Shown here in pieces: positions 24,075 through 25,122 of a stretch of 25,122 nucleotides of DNA; the stretch's first letter is position 1; each line of letters begins with the position of its first letter. The DNA is from JAJTHJ01 sp046316025. GTDB taxonomy: Bacteria; Pseudomonadota; Gammaproteobacteria; Burkholderiales; Burkholderiaceae_F. The notes below the pieces were generated by a model. The model did no database searches, was not told the DNA's origin, and worked only from the letters and a program-made list of their open reading frames with translations. Position numbers and translations under genes: made by a program. The DNA lies in assembly GCA_046316025.1 (NCBI GenBank), contig JBKCXU010000085.1:1-25122 (forward strand), in the 5' to 3' direction.

Positions 24075-25122
24075 CGGATCCCTCTGAAACGTAAACGCGG
24101 CAGCACCGGCACCTGATGCGCGGTCAAGCCGGCGGGCGTGAATTCATCGAGCCGCAACTGCACCTTGCCGGCGCGCATGCCGTAGCCGGCCGCGTAGCCC
24201 ACGCCGATCTCGCCGCCGTCCTCGCCGCCCTGGGTCAGGGCGGAATCGGCGCGCGGCATCAACAGCAGATAGCCGGGCTCGTGCGCGGCCAAAGTGCGGA
24301 AGAGCGGGGTCGCCTGTGTGCAGCGGAACTGCTGCGGCACCGAGAAGCCGCGCGGCAGCCGCGCGTAGCGGGCGCGGCTGCCGGCCATGTCGGCCAGCGT
24401 CACCGCGCCGTAGACCAGCGCATTGGAAAAGTCGGCGCGCTGGGCTTGTACGTCGCCGATCACGGTGGATTTTTCCAGCCACAACGTGGCCGCCGGTGCG
24501 GCGAGCGCGGCATTGCCGGTCGGCGCTTCGACGGTGGCGGCCGGGTGCTGGAGCGCGCTGTCCACCAACCGCAGCACGGCACCGGCCGCGGCGACGTTGA
24601 GCGCGCCGCAGATCGTGCGCAGCAGATGCAGCTCGCGCGCGGCACTGACGTTCACGGCCACGCTCGCCGGCCACAAGGTGCAGTTGGAAAATTCGATGCG
24701 CTCGGCGGCGAGGTTCAGCGCCCCGCCGGCGCAGGCCAGCCCCTCGAACTTCAGGCTGGCAATGGCCGAGGTCGTCACTTGCAGCAGTTGCGCGGCAGGG
24801 CCGGGCTTGACCAGCGTGGGCGTGGCGAGCGCGGCCGCGCGCAGCACGAGACCCGCCGGGAAGCTGCGGTTGACGAGACTCAGCGCCTCCTCATAAGTGG
24901 CGCTGTCGGCGATCTCGATCACCACCGGCACCGCGGCGTTGTCCGGCGCGGCGGCGAGCGCGGCTTGCACGCTGCTGTGATCTGCATCCTGCTCACGCGC
25001 GACCCGCAGCAGGATCGGCAGCGTGTCCGCCTCCGCCAGCGCTATCGCGGCATCGCGGGCGCCGGCCTGCGCGCCCAGCCCGCGCGCGGCGGCCGAGGGC
25101 GCGGCGGCGCGGAAGTCCACGC
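24071..25122 (-). CDS. eCIS-associated beta-helix-like protein, 5' end outside window
   Basis: The frame is open to the right edge. The GTG at 25120 is most likely internal, so at least 350 residues of the C-terminal part are seen. Short repeated strands (LQVTTSAIASLKFEGLACAGG, LNLAAERIEFSNCTL, LRLVDSALQHP, LWLEKSTVIGDVQAQ) suggest a right-handed parallel beta-helix. The C-terminal signature, FSVPQQFRC, then HEPGYLLLMPRADSAL, GGEDGGEIGVGY and LDEFTPAGL, matches a protein type I know from eCIS neighbourhoods beside DUF6519 genes. This is from memory, not a search. The stop overlaps the ATG of the 1433-aa gene (ATGA), so the two are coupled. It is probably a structural or attachment component. 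Its sequence is unlike polysaccharide lyases with known catalytic residues. Confidence 0.8.
   Translation of the reverse strand, partial: VDFRAAAPSAAARGLGAQAGARDAAIALAEADTLPILLRVAREQDADHSSVQAALAAAPDNAAVPVVIEIADSATYEEALSLVNRSFPAGLVLRAAALATPTLVKPGPAAQLLQVTTSAIASLKFEGLACAGGALNLAAERIEFSNCTLWPASVAVNVSAARELHLLRTICGALNVAAAGAVLRLVDSALQHPAATVEAPTGNAALAAPAATLWLEKSTVIGDVQAQRADFSNALVYGAVTLADMAGSRARYARLPRGFSVPQQFRCTQATPLFRTLAAHEPGYLLLMPRADSALTQGGEDGGEIGVGYAAGYGMRAGKVQLRLDEFTPAGLTAHQVPVLPRLRFRGIR

Noticed and set aside
21213..24116. Plus-strand open frame of 967 codons opposite the DUF6519-like gene
   Set aside because: It is antisense to a protein with recognisable motifs and reads as Arg/Gly/Ala/Val-rich sequence with His/Gln runs, the usual product of long GC-rich shadow frames.

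Overview
The window is GC-rich, densely coded DNA from a bacterium that is probably a betaproteobacterium, perhaps near Rhodocyclales. That guess rests on gene content: a SWIB protein with a Lys/Ala-rich histone-like tail, a YbhP-type/ClsB pair, and an HNH protein of a type I associate with that class. It is an inference; there is no rRNA or tRNA to anchor it.

Left part (1-6.8 kb), ordinary chromosome. It holds the end of a membrane protein (-), an HNH endonuclease and a 488-aa lipoprotein coupled by a GTGA overlap (+), a small two-helix membrane protein and a MliC/META-type lipoprotein (-), an EEP-family phosphodiesterase coupled by a TTGA overlap to cardiolipin synthase B (+), and a SWIB-domain nucleoid-type protein (-). 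The SWIB gene has a clear terminator. Its promoter is flanked by two copies of a 21-bp palindromic repeat.

Right part (7.1-25.1 kb), an accessory block that looks like the distal end of an extracellular contractile injection system (eCIS) or tail-like particle operon. Read on the minus strand, from the right edge leftwards, it contains: a beta-helix-like protein (5' end outside the window); a 1433-aa protein with an N-terminal DUF6519-like region, an LHGYGIVCGL motif and a C-terminal beta-propeller; a beta-sandwich/coiled-coil protein; a 205-bp gap with a hairpin plus T-run; a 1631-aa DUF4157 (HEVAH) protein ending in a PIN-like nuclease domain; a small four-Cys protein; and a 1602-aa DUF4157 (HELAH) protein ending in a PD-(D/E)xK-like nuclease domain. 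A convergent plus-strand gene at the left end encodes an Imm49-like helical protein with two C-terminal zinc ribbons.

How the parts may work together (inference): the first three proteins would be accessory or structural parts of the particle. The two DUF4157 proteins would be nuclease-tipped cargo. The four-Cys protein and the Imm49-like protein are candidate protection factors, giving an effector / small protein / effector / convergent immunity layout. Sheath, tube, baseplate and ATPase genes are not in the window and should lie beyond the right edge if the model is right.
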